DNA from: Allomuricauda sp. TMED12
Lineage (GTDB): Bacteria; Bacteroidota; Bacteroidia; Flavobacteriales; Flavobacteriaceae
Assembly: GCA_002167435.2 (NCBI GenBank)
Contig: NHBR02000009.1
Location: 37,389-101,388, forward strand
Direction of reading: 5' to 3'
Length of the DNA stretch: 64,000 nt
Shown: positions 17,916 to 26,597 of the stretch, piece by piece
Layout: each line of letters opens with the position of its first letter
Numbering within the stretch: the stretch's first letter is position 1
The notes under the pieces: model-generated
Seen by the model: the letters and a program-made list of their open reading frames with translations, nothing else
Database searches by the model: none
What the model was told of the DNA's origin: nothing
Position numbers and translations under genes: made by a program

Positions 17916-18548
17916 ATGAAAGTTATCTCCACAAATCTCGGCAAGCCCACAAAAATTATCTGGAACGGCAAAGAAACTATGACCGGTATTTACAAACACC
18001 CTGTTGATGAAGCTCTCTTTCTGGATGTCGAAGATGTTCAAGGAGATACGGTAGTAGACAGAAGATACCACGGTGGCACCCATAAAGCTTGTTATTTGTT
18101 TTCTACGGAAAACTACCCGTATTGGAAAGAAAAATACCCTCTTTTGGATTGGAACTGGGGCATGTTTGGTGAAAACTTGACCATTGAAGGTTTGGATGAA
18201 TCACAGTTAAGGATAGGGAGCATATACAAACTTGGTGATGCGTTGGTACAGATTACCCAACCTAGGGAACCCTGTTACAAACTGGGCATCCGGTTTGGAA
18301 ACCAAGATATCCTAAAACAGTTTAAAGATCATGGTTTCCCTGGCACATATCTACGCATCTTGGAACCGGGCATTGTACGTGTTGGTGATTCCATGAAACT
18401 TGTGGAAGAATCCAAAAGCACTTTGACCGTACAACAATTCTACAACTTGCTTTTTTCTAAAACAAAAGACCAAGGTGTTTTGGAATTGGCAATAAAAAAT
18501 GAAGCTCTCCCGCTAAGCAAAAGGGAAAAGCTTAAAAAATGGACATAA
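17916..18548 (+). CDS. MOSC domain protein (YiiM-like)
   Basis: A 210-residue MOSC-domain protein. It has VVDRRYHGGTHKACYLFS, the GMFGENLTIEGLDE loop, and QITQPREPCYKLGIRFG with the conserved cysteine that binds molybdenum cofactor or carries sulfur in this superfamily. A C-terminal LTVQQFYNLLF helix matches the YiiM extension. YiiM-type enzymes reduce N-hydroxylated compounds using Moco, but no Moco-synthesis genes lie nearby. It is expressed alone, between a terminator upstream and a convergent terminator whose T-tract overlaps its stop codon. Confidence 0.92.
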   Translation: MKVISTNLGKPTKIIWNGKETMTGIYKHPVDEALFLDVEDVQGDTVVDRRYHGGTHKACYLFSTENYPYWKEKYPLLDWNWGMFGENLTIEGLDESQLRIGSIYKLGDALVQITQPREPCYKLGIRFGNQDILKQFKDHGFPGTYLRILEPGIVRVGDSMKLVEESKSTLTVQQFYNLLFSKTKDQGVLELAIKNEALPLSKREKLKKWT

Positions 18549-18571
18549 AAAAAGGGGACCTCCCGGTCCCC
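18546..18571 (-). terminator. Intrinsic terminator of the minus-strand gene at 18599
   Basis: The stem GGGGACC (18554-18560) / GGTCCCC (18565-18571) is followed on the minus strand by seven T residues that overlap the stop codon region of the MOSC gene. Confidence 0.85.
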
Positions 18572-18598
18572 AATGCACATAAAAATTAACTAAACAAA

Positions 18599-18976
18599 CT
18601 ATCTTACTTCCATAGTTTTCTTGTAGGTGCCAAATTTGTCAACTACAACTATGGTATATTCATCTTTAAAGGCTTTTTCGAAGTTAAAGGACTTTTCAAC
18701 AACGATGTCACCGTCGATAGCTTCATCAAAAACAAGTCTGTCTTCGCTATCATATACTTTTAAAAGCACCTTACCTTTAGAAACATTCAAAAGGTTCATC
18801 ATAATTTTTTGACCTTTCTTTACGAATACTGGGTCAAGGTTTACTTTTACCAAGTTCTTTTCAACCTCATATTTGGCTGCTGTTTTTTTACCAAAATCGG
18901 TTGCTTCTGTGTTGGCCATTCCAATTGCACTAATCAAAAGAGCCGCGGCTACTGTTAGGTTCTTTACTGTTTTCAT
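18599..18976 (-). CDS. Small secreted protein with beta-sandwich fold
   Basis: About 125 residues from MKTVKNLTVAAALLISAIGMA, a clear signal peptide; a longer in-frame start at 19042 adds an implausible extra hydrophobic stretch. The mature part is Lys/Asp/Val-rich, with alternating strand-like segments (KVLLKVYDSEDRLVFDEAI, YTIVVVDKFGTYKKTMEV). This suggests a small Ig-like or T9SS-CTD-like sandwich, but no known family was recognised. It may be periplasmic or exported. A strong terminator follows. It is monocistronic and divergent from the AraC gene. Confidence 0.72.
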   Translation of the reverse strand: MKTVKNLTVAAALLISAIGMANTEATDFGKKTAAKYEVEKNLVKVNLDPVFVKKGQKIMMNLLNVSKGKVLLKVYDSEDRLVFDEAIDGDIVVEKSFNFEKAFKDEYTIVVVDKFGTYKKTMEVR

Positions 18977-19135
18977 AACACTTCGTTTTTTTATTATTAC
19001 AGTACAAATGTATGTCGCAATAACGCACAGAAATACCACCATCTTTTCCAGTTTATATGCTATATTAACATGTTAGTTGTTTTAACAAAGTATTAATGAT
19101 AAAATAGCATAACTTTATGGTAACATTGTAGATAT

Positions 19136-19163
19136 TTGTGTTTTAAACACATTTGTAACTTTG
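19136..19163 (+). promoter_or_regulatory. Bacteroidota-type promoter with internal palindrome
   Basis: TTG at 19136-19138 and TAACTTTG at 19156-19163, spaced 17 bp, match the TTG / TAnnTTTG consensus and lie 27 bp before the AraC start. The spacer contains the palindrome TGTGTTT-T-AAACACA (19137-19151), well placed for an operator. Confidence 0.65.
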
Positions 19164-19189
19164 CCATTAAGAAGAAAAAATTGCACTAA

Positions 19190-20062
19190 ATGATTCAAAA
19201 ACCAGCATTTGAAGCAATAGCCCCGAGTTTTGGTCACTCGTTTACGTTTCAAAAGTTCAATGCAAACAATGAGAACAAAAACAATGGGTGGCATTATCAC
19301 CCAGAATTGGAGTTGGTATATGTAAACGGGGGTTCTGGCAAAAGACAAATTGGTAGTCACGTATCCTATTATAGGAACGGAGATCTTATTTTAATTGGTT
19401 CCAACTTGCCGCATTGTGGTTTTACCGATAAACTTACCGGTAACAAAAGTGAAACGTTGGTACAGATGAAAGCTGATTTTCTGGGAAGTGACTTCTTCAA
19501 TATTCCAGAAATGAAAAATATTCAAAAATTGTTCGAGGTTGCCAAGGGTGGTATTGCCTTTTCAGGAAAGACAAAAATGAAGGTTGGGGAAAAAATGGAA
19601 ATCCTGGAATATCAGACAGATTTTCAACGGTTGCTATCCATCCTTAATATATTGAACATTTTGGCCACCTCAACCGAGATGAATGTATTGAACGCCGAGG
19701 GCTTTTCCATTGAGACGGAAGTTAAGGACAACGACCGTATTAATATAGTCTTCAACCATGTAAAAACACATTTTAAGGAAGACATAGGTTTAGATCAAAT
19801 TGCAGATATGGTAAGCATGACGGTGCCATCCTTTTGTAGGTATTTCAAAAAAATCACGAATAAAACATTTACCCAGTTTGTAAATGAGTATAGATTGGTG
19901 CACGCATCCAAACTATTGGCAGAGCAACCTATTAGCATTACCCAAGTATGTTATGATAGTGGTTTCAATAATTTCTCCCACTTTAATAAATCCTTTAAAG
20001 CATTCACAGGGCAAAACCCTTCGGAATATAGAAATCAATTGAAGACAGTGTTGCAGTCTTAA
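19190..20062 (+). CDS. AraC-family transcriptional regulator with cupin domain
   Basis: A 290-residue regulator. The N-terminal ~150 residues form a cupin-like sensor (NNGWHYHPELELVYVNGGSGKRQIG, GDLILIGSNLPHCG). The C-terminal ~100 residues are the double-HTH AraC domain (IGLDQIADMVSMTVPSFCRYFKK, ISITQVCYDSGFNNFSHFNKSFKAFTGQNPSEYR). Cupin AraC proteins usually sense a small sugar or carboxylate, but the effector here is unknown. It has its own consensus promoter carrying a palindrome, so autoregulation is plausible. It is convergent with the S1/P1 nuclease gene, 5 bp apart. Confidence 0.93.
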   Translation: MIQKPAFEAIAPSFGHSFTFQKFNANNENKNNGWHYHPELELVYVNGGSGKRQIGSHVSYYRNGDLILIGSNLPHCGFTDKLTGNKSETLVQMKADFLGSDFFNIPEMKNIQKLFEVAKGGIAFSGKTKMKVGEKMEILEYQTDFQRLLSILNILNILATSTEMNVLNAEGFSIETEVKDNDRINIVFNHVKTHFKEDIGLDQIADMVSMTVPSFCRYFKKITNKTFTQFVNEYRLVHASKLLAEQPISITQVCYDSGFNNFSHFNKSFKAFTGQNPSEYRNQLKTVLQS

Positions 20063-20067
20063 ATCTC

Positions 20068-20838
20068 CTATCCAAAAACATCGTTTAACACTTGGGCCAG
20101 GCGCAAACCTCCTTTTTGAAGTTGTTGGAACAATAGATTATTGTAATCGTAAGAATAACGGTACCCAAGTTTTTCGCCAACTTCAACAGATCCGTATAAT
20201 TCTGCACAAATTTTGTGGGATTCATCTACCCAATCATATATAGTTCCTGACTGAATTTCTTTTCTCCTTTGTCGACTTACCCCATCCAATTCCGAAGCAA
20301 GTTCCGTATACGTCATCCCATAAGAATCTATAAGGTTCTTGTCCCAAACTTTGTGTAGATTGCTTCCTTGCCCAAACCATTGTAGCTGAATAGCATTACC
20401 TCCTTTGTCTTCGGCCCTACTTGCATGCATAGGCTGATGCAGGTCCCCTATAAGATGAATGAGCATTTTTAAATGGAAGATACGGTCTTCCCTGGTATTG
20501 TTTTCATCCTTGACTTTTGCGATACACTCTTCTATGGCCATTACAATATCCCCATACTTGCTTTTTTCAGAATCCTTGTAACTCATCCCCAAAGGATAGT
20601 TGACATAATGCCAAGCAGAATATTTGGAATAGGCACGGTCTGCTTTTATATCATCTGCAAATGTGGAGACAAAAGCTAGGCTATGGCCATCCAATAGATC
20701 ATTTAAGGCTCTTTTGGCTTTTCCGGATAAATAGTTTTGAGCTATTTGACCCGTTACACGATGTCCAGTCTTGCTCCAAGTAGTATTGGCAAAAACAATT
20801 ACCGGAAACAAAAACAATAACAATAAGGTTTTTTTCAT
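20068..20838 (-). CDS. S1/P1-type zinc nuclease, secreted
   Basis: About 256 residues from MKKTLLLLFLFPVIVFA, a signal peptide; longer upstream starts are rejected. After cleavage the protein begins near TTWSKTGHRVTGQIAQ, so the Trp and the following His are the N-terminal zinc ligands typical of S1/P1 nucleases. Other ligands are seen in SAWHYVNYP, LIHLIGDLHQPMHA and SNLHKVWDKNLI, completing the three-zinc site. The enzyme cleaves single-stranded DNA or RNA and removes 3' phosphates, probably in the periplasm or outside the cell for nucleotide scavenging. All key residues appear intact. Confidence 0.95.
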   Translation of the reverse strand: MKKTLLLLFLFPVIVFANTTWSKTGHRVTGQIAQNYLSGKAKRALNDLLDGHSLAFVSTFADDIKADRAYSKYSAWHYVNYPLGMSYKDSEKSKYGDIVMAIEECIAKVKDENNTREDRIFHLKMLIHLIGDLHQPMHASRAEDKGGNAIQLQWFGQGSNLHKVWDKNLIDSYGMTYTELASELDGVSRQRRKEIQSGTIYDWVDESHKICAELYGSVEVGEKLGYRYSYDYNNLLFQQLQKGGLRLAQVLNDVFG

Positions 20839-20933
20839 TTTTAAACGTCTGTTAAAATAAAGGGAGTACTTTAAAAAAATTCTTACCGCTAATTTTTGCA
20901 TTGTTTTGCCAAACAGCAATGTATTTTAAAATT

Positions 20934-20968
20934 TTGGGATTTTTTTAACTATGTAACTCTTAAATTTG
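20934..20968 (+). promoter_or_regulatory. Candidate promoter of the DUF5916 gene
   Basis: A perfect -7 box TAAATTTG at 20961-20968 lies 22 bp before the start codon. The nearest -33 TTG is at 20934-20936 with a slightly long 24-bp spacer. Confidence 0.4.
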
Positions 20969-20990
20969 GAGTTCCAACTAAACTTGAACA

Positions 20991-23189
20991 ATGTTAAAAA
21001 AATGTTTTGTACTTGTTACAATTCTTCTGCCATTTGCACTATTGTCCCAATCGAACCCTAGAAGCTTTACCGTTAAGTATGTAAACGACATTATTAAGGT
21101 AGATGGTATTTTGGACGAGAGTGTTTGGGAGATTGCCGAAAGCGCCAATAATTTTAATCAATACTTCCCATCGGACACCACATTGGCGGCACAGCAGACC
21201 GATATTAAAATGGTCTACAACAATACAACTCTTTATATCGGAATTAGGCTGGAGACCGAAGGTGATGACTATGTAATTCCCTCCTTGCAACGGGATTACA
21301 GGGCTGGGGGCAACGACAACATAAGTTTAATGTTCGATACATTCAACGATGGTACCAATGCCTTCCTTTTTGGTATGAACCCCTATGGGGTTCGCCGCGA
21401 AGCCTTAATCTCCAATGGTGGAGCTGATCGTAACAATTTTACTACGTCTTGGGATGTTAAGTGGAAAGGTGAGACCAAATTGTATGATGGTTATTATGTC
21501 TGTGAAATTGCCATTCCCTTGACCTCCTTCAAGTTTAAACAAGGTGAGACTAAATGGCGCTTCAACAGTTATCGGTTCGATATGCAGACTAATGAGACCA
21601 GTACCTGGATGAAAATACCCCAGAACCAACTTATTTTTAATTTGGCCTTCATGGGAGATATGATTTTCGAAAAACCTTTGGGAAAATCTAGAACCCCCAT
21701 GGCACTTATCCCCTACGCGAATGGCATTGTTGCCAAAGACTATGAAAACAATGAGGATTTGAGCAAATTGGGCTTTGGAGGGGATGCCAAAATTTCCATA
21801 GGAAACGGAATGAACCTTGATGTTACCTTAAATCCAGATTTCTCCAATGTGGAAGTAGACAACTTTGTGACCAATCTTACCCGTTTTGAGGTTTCTCTAC
21901 CCGAAAGGCGCCAATTCTTTATTGATAACAGCGATTTGTTCGGTTCTTTTGGAAATGGAAGGGATGCCAATCCATTTTTCTCAAGAAGAATAGGTATTGC
22001 AGAAGACAAGGATGGAGAAACCATAGAAAATGGAATTGTTGGAGGTATTAGGCTCAGTGGTAAGCTAAATAAGAATTGGCGACTTGGACTTTTAAATATT
22101 CAGACGGAGGAAGATGAACTGAATGAAATTCCAAGTAACAACAATACAGTTCTGGCATTACAGAAAAAAATGTTTTCGCGATCTAACCTAAGCTTCATAT
22201 TTGTGAATCGACAAACTTTTGAAGATTACGATTTTGTGGATGAAATTGACAGGTACAATCGTGTTGTTGGATTGGATTATAATCTCGCATCACCAAACAA
22301 TACCTGGACAGGAAAATTTTATTACCACCAAGCGTTTGCACACGATATTGGGGACCGAAACGGTTCGGGTGGCATGGATCTCCGGTACAATTCCAGGTTC
22401 TTCAACTTTGGTGTTCGCGGAAATTTTGTAGGTGACGATTTTCGGTCAGACCTCGGTTTCATTCGAAGAGAAGATGTTGTAGCTGCAAGACCCTTTGCAG
22501 AGTTAAACTTTTGGCCCAAAAAAGGAAAATTGAACACCCATGGTTTCCGATTTAGCCCCAACTTTATCTGGAGACCTACATTGGATTATCAGAACACCGA
22601 TTACACTATTTTCACCCAATGGGAGGCCCAGTTTAAAACACAAGAGAGGTTCAACGTGCGCATGTTCAACAGGTACACTTACCTAACCGACACGTTTGAC
22701 CCTACAGGCACCGACGGTGGTGTTGAGCTACCAGCAGATGTAGGGTACCATTACACCAGTTTTGAAACATCTTTCCAAAGTGATAGGAGAAAAGTTTTCT
22801 CATACTCCTTACAGCCAGGGTATGGAGAGTTTTACAATGGTAAACGTTATGTTTTTGAAGGAGATATGAGCCTTAGGCTACAACCTAAAGTCTTTCTTTC
22901 CATGGGGGTCATTTACAATAGTATTAAATTGCCCGAACCCTATGAAAGTGAAGATATTTTATTGTTCAGTCCACGAATCAACATCACCTTTAACAAGTCC
23001 ATATTTTGGTCCACATTGATTCAATATGGAAACCAATTGGATAATTTAGGGTTCAATTCTCGATTACAGTGGCGATTTGCTCCACTATCCGACCTGTTTC
23101 TGGTGTATAACGACAATTACTTTGTAAACTCCTTTATGCCCAGGAGCCGGTCCATCAACTTAAAGCTAACGTACTGGCTCAACATCTAG
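20991..23189 (+). CDS. DUF5916 / CBM9-like outer-membrane protein
   Basis: A 732-residue protein with a signal peptide (residues 1-20, ending LLSQS). It has an N-terminal carbohydrate-binding-module-9-like domain (IIKVDGILDESVWEIAESANNF, TTLYIGIRLE; about 25-200). The long C-terminal region is rich in alternating aromatic strands (DUF5916) and resembles a beta-barrel. Related proteins are common in Bacteroidota but uncharacterised; an outer-membrane location is inferred. It is monocistronic and starts behind a good -7 box. A 9-bp inverted repeat (AAACAATAT / ATATTGTTT) at 23193-23215 may be a weak terminator. Confidence 0.88.
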   Translation: MLKKCFVLVTILLPFALLSQSNPRSFTVKYVNDIIKVDGILDESVWEIAESANNFNQYFPSDTTLAAQQTDIKMVYNNTTLYIGIRLETEGDDYVIPSLQRDYRAGGNDNISLMFDTFNDGTNAFLFGMNPYGVRREALISNGGADRNNFTTSWDVKWKGETKLYDGYYVCEIAIPLTSFKFKQGETKWRFNSYRFDMQTNETSTWMKIPQNQLIFNLAFMGDMIFEKPLGKSRTPMALIPYANGIVAKDYENNEDLSKLGFGGDAKISIGNGMNLDVTLNPDFSNVEVDNFVTNLTRFEVSLPERRQFFIDNSDLFGSFGNGRDANPFFSRRIGIAEDKDGETIENGIVGGIRLSGKLNKNWRLGLLNIQTEEDELNEIPSNNNTVLALQKKMFSRSNLSFIFVNRQTFEDYDFVDEIDRYNRVVGLDYNLASPNNTWTGKFYYHQAFAHDIGDRNGSGGMDLRYNSRFFNFGVRGNFVGDDFRSDLGFIRREDVVAARPFAELNFWPKKGKLNTHGFRFSPNFIWRPTLDYQNTDYTIFTQWEAQFKTQERFNVRMFNRYTYLTDTFDPTGTDGGVELPADVGYHYTSFETSFQSDRRKVFSYSLQPGYGEFYNGKRYVFEGDMSLRLQPKVFLSMGVIYNSIKLPEPYESEDILLFSPRINITFNKSIFWSTLIQYGNQLDNLGFNSRLQWRFAPLSDLFLVYNDNYFVNSFMPRSRSINLKLTYWLNI

Positions 23190-23283
23190 TAAAAACAATA
23201 TCTAGTATATTGTTTGGATAGATGATCATTGATGGTGTATTACTGATGTGTAAGCTTAAAAATTGTCAGAATTAACAAACGGA

Positions 23284-23976
23284 ATGCCCAGACAAAAAAT
23301 CGTAGTCCTTACGGGAGCAGGAATGAGTGCCGAAAGCGGACTAAAAACCTTTCGGGATGAAAATGGTCTTTGGGAAGGTCATGATGTTATGCAAGTAGCA
23401 TCTCCTCAAGGGTTCGCCCAAAACCCGGAGTTGGTATTGGAATTCTATAACCAAAGAAGACGTCAATTACTGGAGGTCTCCCCGAACAAAGGGCATTTGG
23501 CCCTTGGTCAATTGGAGCAAACGTTTGATGTGAGTATTATTACCCAAAATGTGGACAACCTACACGAACAGGCTGGGAGTTCTCATGTTGTACACCTGCA
23601 CGGAGAACTGTTCAAAGTCCGTAGCACCGTAAACGAAAATCACATTCTTGACTGGAAAAAAGATTTAGTTTTGGGAGATACCGACGATAATGGAAATCAA
23701 CTGCGACCGCATATCGTTTGGTTTGGTGAAATGGTTCCTATGTTGGAAACCGCAGCACAAATTACGCAACAAGCTGAAATATTGATTATCGTGGGAACCT
23801 CCATGCAAGTTTACCCTGCGGCAAGTTTAATACATTATGCTCCCAAACAAACCCCGATTTATTTTATTGACCCAAGGCCCAATATTCGTTCATCGGATTT
23901 TGAGAACCTTACCGTAATCCCTAAAACAGCAGCTGAAGGAGTTCCCTCTTTAGTGGAACAACTTTTCAATAATTAG
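23284..23976 (+). CDS. Sir2-family NAD-dependent deacylase without zinc cysteines
   Basis: About 230 residues from the ATG at 23284; an in-frame TTG at 23263 would add seven residues. It has the sirtuin NAD-binding GAGMSAESGLKTFRDENGLW, TQNVDNLHEQAGS, the catalytic His in VVHLHGELF, IVWFGEMVP, and GTSMQVYPAASL. FYNQRRRQLL carries the Tyr/Arg pair that marks class III (CobB/SIRT5-like) enzymes able to remove acidic acyl groups. Between the catalytic His and IVWFGE there is no cysteine, so the usual zinc ribbon is missing. It is convergent with the haem-binding gene, with an 11-bp overlap. Confidence 0.93.
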   Translation: MPRQKIVVLTGAGMSAESGLKTFRDENGLWEGHDVMQVASPQGFAQNPELVLEFYNQRRRQLLEVSPNKGHLALGQLEQTFDVSIITQNVDNLHEQAGSSHVVHLHGELFKVRSTVNENHILDWKKDLVLGDTDDNGNQLRPHIVWFGEMVPMLETAAQITQQAEILIIVGTSMQVYPAASLIHYAPKQTPIYFIDPRPNIRSSDFENLTVIPKTAAEGVPSLVEQLFNN

Positions 23977-24418
23977 CCCTAGCTCCATCAGCCCATGCTA
24001 GCAGAGCACTAATTTGTTCATCGGACAATTTTGCATCCGCATGGGTCCAAGTGTATTCATTTAAAGGCATTTCACCCTCCTTCACCTCTTCGATAACTTC
24101 TTCGAGCTTGTGGTCTTTCTTTTTCGCGTCATAATTTTCCCAATCGGAGAAATTCAAATGTTCTTTTCCCTCCTCAATATGGTCCGCCAACCAATAGGAA
24201 ACAGGAGCGATATTATTATACCAAGGATATTCGGTATTCGCACTATGACAATCGTAACAGGCTGTTTTCAAAATTTCTTTCACCTCGGGCGAGGGTTGGG
24301 TCTCCGTTTCAAAGGCAGTTACATAATCGCCTTCCGCAACATTTTTATCGGGTCGATAAAATTGCATTCCAATCAATAGGACCAATAGAGCAATTGCTAT
24401 TTTTTTTACTATTTTCAT
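23966..24418 (-). CDS. Haem-binding domain protein (cytochrome c-like)
   Basis: About 150 residues from MKIVKKIAIALLVLLIGMQF, a signal anchor; the longer frame upstream has no support. One haem motif, CYDCH, is followed by SANTEYPWYNNIAPVSYWLADHI. This matches the haem-binding domain group of small periplasmic proteins. A C-terminal LSDEQISALLAWADGA helix supplies the usual cytochrome-like end, and EMPL may hold an axial Met. It probably sits on the periplasmic face of the inner membrane and carries electrons, but no partner is adjacent. Upstream it is divergent, across only 33 bp, from the small gene preceding purB. Confidence 0.88.
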   Translation of the reverse strand: MKIVKKIAIALLVLLIGMQFYRPDKNVAEGDYVTAFETETQPSPEVKEILKTACYDCHSANTEYPWYNNIAPVSYWLADHIEEGKEHLNFSDWENYDAKKKDHKLEEVIEEVKEGEMPLNEYTWTHADAKLSDEQISALLAWADGARANY

Positions 24419-24451
24419 CTCACAGGGTTTTAGTAAATATATTGATTTTTT

Positions 24452-25024
24452 GTGACTGAAGAAGAACTGCATATCAGGCTTAATTCCGGTAGGATATCCA
24501 AACCTCAAATAGATGTTCTGGTTCAACAATTGGATAAAGAACCCCAATTGGCACAAATACTCTTCAAAGAAGTGTTGTTGGAGGATAAAGCGGGAACCTT
24601 CAATGCCAGTTGGACGTTTGACCATTTGATGCGTAAAAAACTCACCTATCTCCTCCCCTTTTTTGAAGACTTCGTAAACGGATTATCAGAATTAAAAACC
24701 GAATCCTGTATTCGCCCCATTGCCCATGTCTGTGAAATGGTCTGCGAAGCCTATTTTAAGAAAAAAGACCCGGTTTTCACCCAAAATATTACTGATGACC
24801 AATTGGAAAAAATCATGACTTCAAGTTTTGATTGGTTGATTGGCCCAATGAATATGGCGCCCAAAGTTTTCTCTATGACAAGTCTTTACTACTTGGGCTT
24901 AAAGTTTAATTGGGTCCACCCCGAACTTAAATTGGTTCTGGAAGATAGTTATGCCACGGGAAGCACAGGATACCAAAACCGAGCGAAAAAAACTCTGGAT
25001 AAGTTGGCCAAATTGGGTGTCTAA
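24452..25024 (+). CDS. Conserved hypothetical protein preceding purB
   Basis: A 190-residue soluble protein that appears to use a GTG start. It is mostly helical with repeated amphipathic helices (LHIRLNSGRIS, LVQQLDKEPQLAQILF, HLMRKKLTYLLPFFEDF, IRPIAHVCEMVCEAYF), suggesting a HEAT-like fold. No catalytic motif is visible. It ends 46 bp before the purB start and is read in the same direction, so the two are probably cotranscribed. It has no resemblance to adenylosuccinate lyase. Function is unknown; a helical scaffold or regulator is a guess. Confidence 0.75.
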   Translation: MTEEELHIRLNSGRISKPQIDVLVQQLDKEPQLAQILFKEVLLEDKAGTFNASWTFDHLMRKKLTYLLPFFEDFVNGLSELKTESCIRPIAHVCEMVCEAYFKKKDPVFTQNITDDQLEKIMTSSFDWLIGPMNMAPKVFSMTSLYYLGLKFNWVHPELKLVLEDSYATGSTGYQNRAKKTLDKLAKLGV

Positions 25025-25070
25025 ACCACAGCGTTTAAGTATCTTTGATGCTTTCAAAATTTTCATGACC

Positions 25071-26414
25071 ATGTCATTGACACCACTTAATGCCATTTCG
25101 CCGATTGACGGTAGATATAGAAACAAAACTGAGGCCTTAAAAGATTATTTTTCGGAAGAGGCCTTGATCAAATACCGTGTTCAAGTAGAAATTGAATACT
25201 TTATCGCCCTTTGCGAGGTTCCTTTACCACAATTGAGCGATTTCAATACCGCGCTGTTTCCCGAATTACAAAAAATCTATCAAGAGTTTTCTGCGGAAGA
25301 TGCACTGGCGATCAAGGACATTGAAAAAACCACTAACCACGATGTAAAAGCCGTGGAATACTTTATCAAACAAAAGTTTGATGCCTTACAACTTCAAAAA
25401 TACAAGGAGTTTATCCACTTTGGATTGACTTCACAGGATATCAACAACACGGCCATTCCACTTTCTATAAAAGAAGCCATGAATGAAGTGTATGTACCTT
25501 CGTATCTAGAGGTTTTCAACAAACTTAAGGAGCTTGCCAAGGAATGGGAAAACATCCCCATGCTGGCAAGAACTCATGGGCAACCTGCTTCCCCTACCCG
25601 TTTGGGCAAGGAAATCGATGTGTTTGTGGAACGCTTTAAAGAACAGTTCAATTTATTGAACGACATCCCGAGTGCTGCAAAATTTGGAGGTGCCACAGGA
25701 AATTACAATGCCCATAAGGTAGCCTATCCAAACAACGATTGGAGAGCCTTCGGAAAACAGTTTGTACAGGAAAAATTGGGATTGCATCACTCCTTCCCTA
25801 CCACCCAAATAGAGCATTACGACCATATGGCCGCTTTGTTCGATTGCCTTAAACGCATCAACACCATCTTGATTGACTTGGATAGGGATATTTGGACCTA
25901 TGTTTCCATGGATTACTTTAAACAGAAGATAAAAAAGGGAGAGGTTGGTTCATCCGCCATGCCACACAAGGTAAACCCCATTGATTTTGAGAATTCGGAA
26001 GGAAACCTAGGCTTGGCGAACGCCATTTTTGAGCATTTATCGGCAAAATTACCTATTTCCAGATTACAGCGTGACCTTACGGACAGTACCGTACTGCGTA
26101 ATGTTGGGGTCCCTTTTGCCCACACTATTGTTGGGTTCCAGTCCACATTAAAAGGATTGAACAAATTGGTCTTGAACCGAGCCAAATTTGATCAGGATTT
26201 AGAGGACAACTGGGCGGTGGTTGCCGAGGCCATCCAAACCATTTTAAGAAGAGAGGGGTACCCGAACCCTTATGAAGCCTTGAAAGGTTTAACGCGTACA
26301 AACGAGAAGATCAACCAGAAATCCATAGCTGATTTTATTGAAACCTTGGAAGTTTCCGATGCCATTAAAGCTGAGTTGAAACAAATAACCCCGGCGAATT
26401 ACACTGGGGTTTAG
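25071..26414 (+). CDS. purB: Adenylosuccinate lyase
   Basis: About 447 residues from the ATG at 25071 (MSLTPLNAISPIDGRYR); a second ATG lies 6 bp earlier, and a much longer upstream frame overlaps the preceding gene. It belongs to the fumarase/aspartase superfamily, with LARTHGQPASPTRLGKE (catalytic His), TTNHDVKAVEYF, and the GSSAMPHKVNPIDFENSEG signature loop with the catalytic Ser. The enzyme removes fumarate from SAICAR and adenylosuccinate in purine synthesis. The last codons, ITPANYTGV, also form the AACCCC/GGGGTT stem of a terminator-like hairpin. Two partial copies of this 3' end occur downstream. Confidence 0.97.
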   Translation: MSLTPLNAISPIDGRYRNKTEALKDYFSEEALIKYRVQVEIEYFIALCEVPLPQLSDFNTALFPELQKIYQEFSAEDALAIKDIEKTTNHDVKAVEYFIKQKFDALQLQKYKEFIHFGLTSQDINNTAIPLSIKEAMNEVYVPSYLEVFNKLKELAKEWENIPMLARTHGQPASPTRLGKEIDVFVERFKEQFNLLNDIPSAAKFGGATGNYNAHKVAYPNNDWRAFGKQFVQEKLGLHHSFPTTQIEHYDHMAALFDCLKRINTILIDLDRDIWTYVSMDYFKQKIKKGEVGSSAMPHKVNPIDFENSEGNLGLANAIFEHLSAKLPISRLQRDLTDSTVLRNVGVPFAHTIVGFQSTLKGLNKLVLNRAKFDQDLEDNWAVVAEAIQTILRREGYPNPYEALKGLTRTNEKINQKSIADFIETLEVSDAIKAELKQITPANYTGV

Positions 26415-26417
26415 GTT
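26302..26417 (+). repeat. purB 3'-end repeat, copy A (inside intact gene)
   Basis: The last ~37 codons of purB plus its stop. Aligned without gaps to 27739-27854 (offset 1437), the first 99 bases show 7 mismatches, 5 of them synonymous in the purB frame. The terminal AACCCC...GGGGTT hairpin is shared with the copies at 27.8 and 33.6 kb. Confidence 0.9.
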
Positions 26418-26597
26418 GTGCTTTCTTCAAAAAAGATTTGAGCTTAAGCAACACCTATCAGAATTTCATTAATAATGAAGTTGCATTGAGCTTTCCTGCA
26501 AAGAGTTAGCAAGTTTGGACGTGCTACAACCATTAGTTTTTTTCTTCCTCTGATAACTTGAACGGAATGTTATGCTAAATGCTTTTTTTACCTTTCA
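26415..26597. other. Non-coding spacer after purB
   Basis: About 180 bp with no convincing frame. It lacks the 'GTCAG..CGAGCGCAGTCGAG' repeat that follows the other two purB tails, so it looks like foreign DNA joined directly to the purB stop. A short TAGCA/TGCTA dyad is present near 26506-26522. Confidence 0.5.

Noticed and set aside
18977..19042. Longer N-terminus for the small secreted protein.
   Set aside because: It adds a second hydrophobic stretch in front of a complete signal peptide and runs into the likely promoter region.
24951..25070. Long N-terminal extension of purB.
   Set aside because: It overlaps the preceding gene and the normal PurB start (SLTPLNAISPIDGRY) is internal; the extension has no homology-like features.
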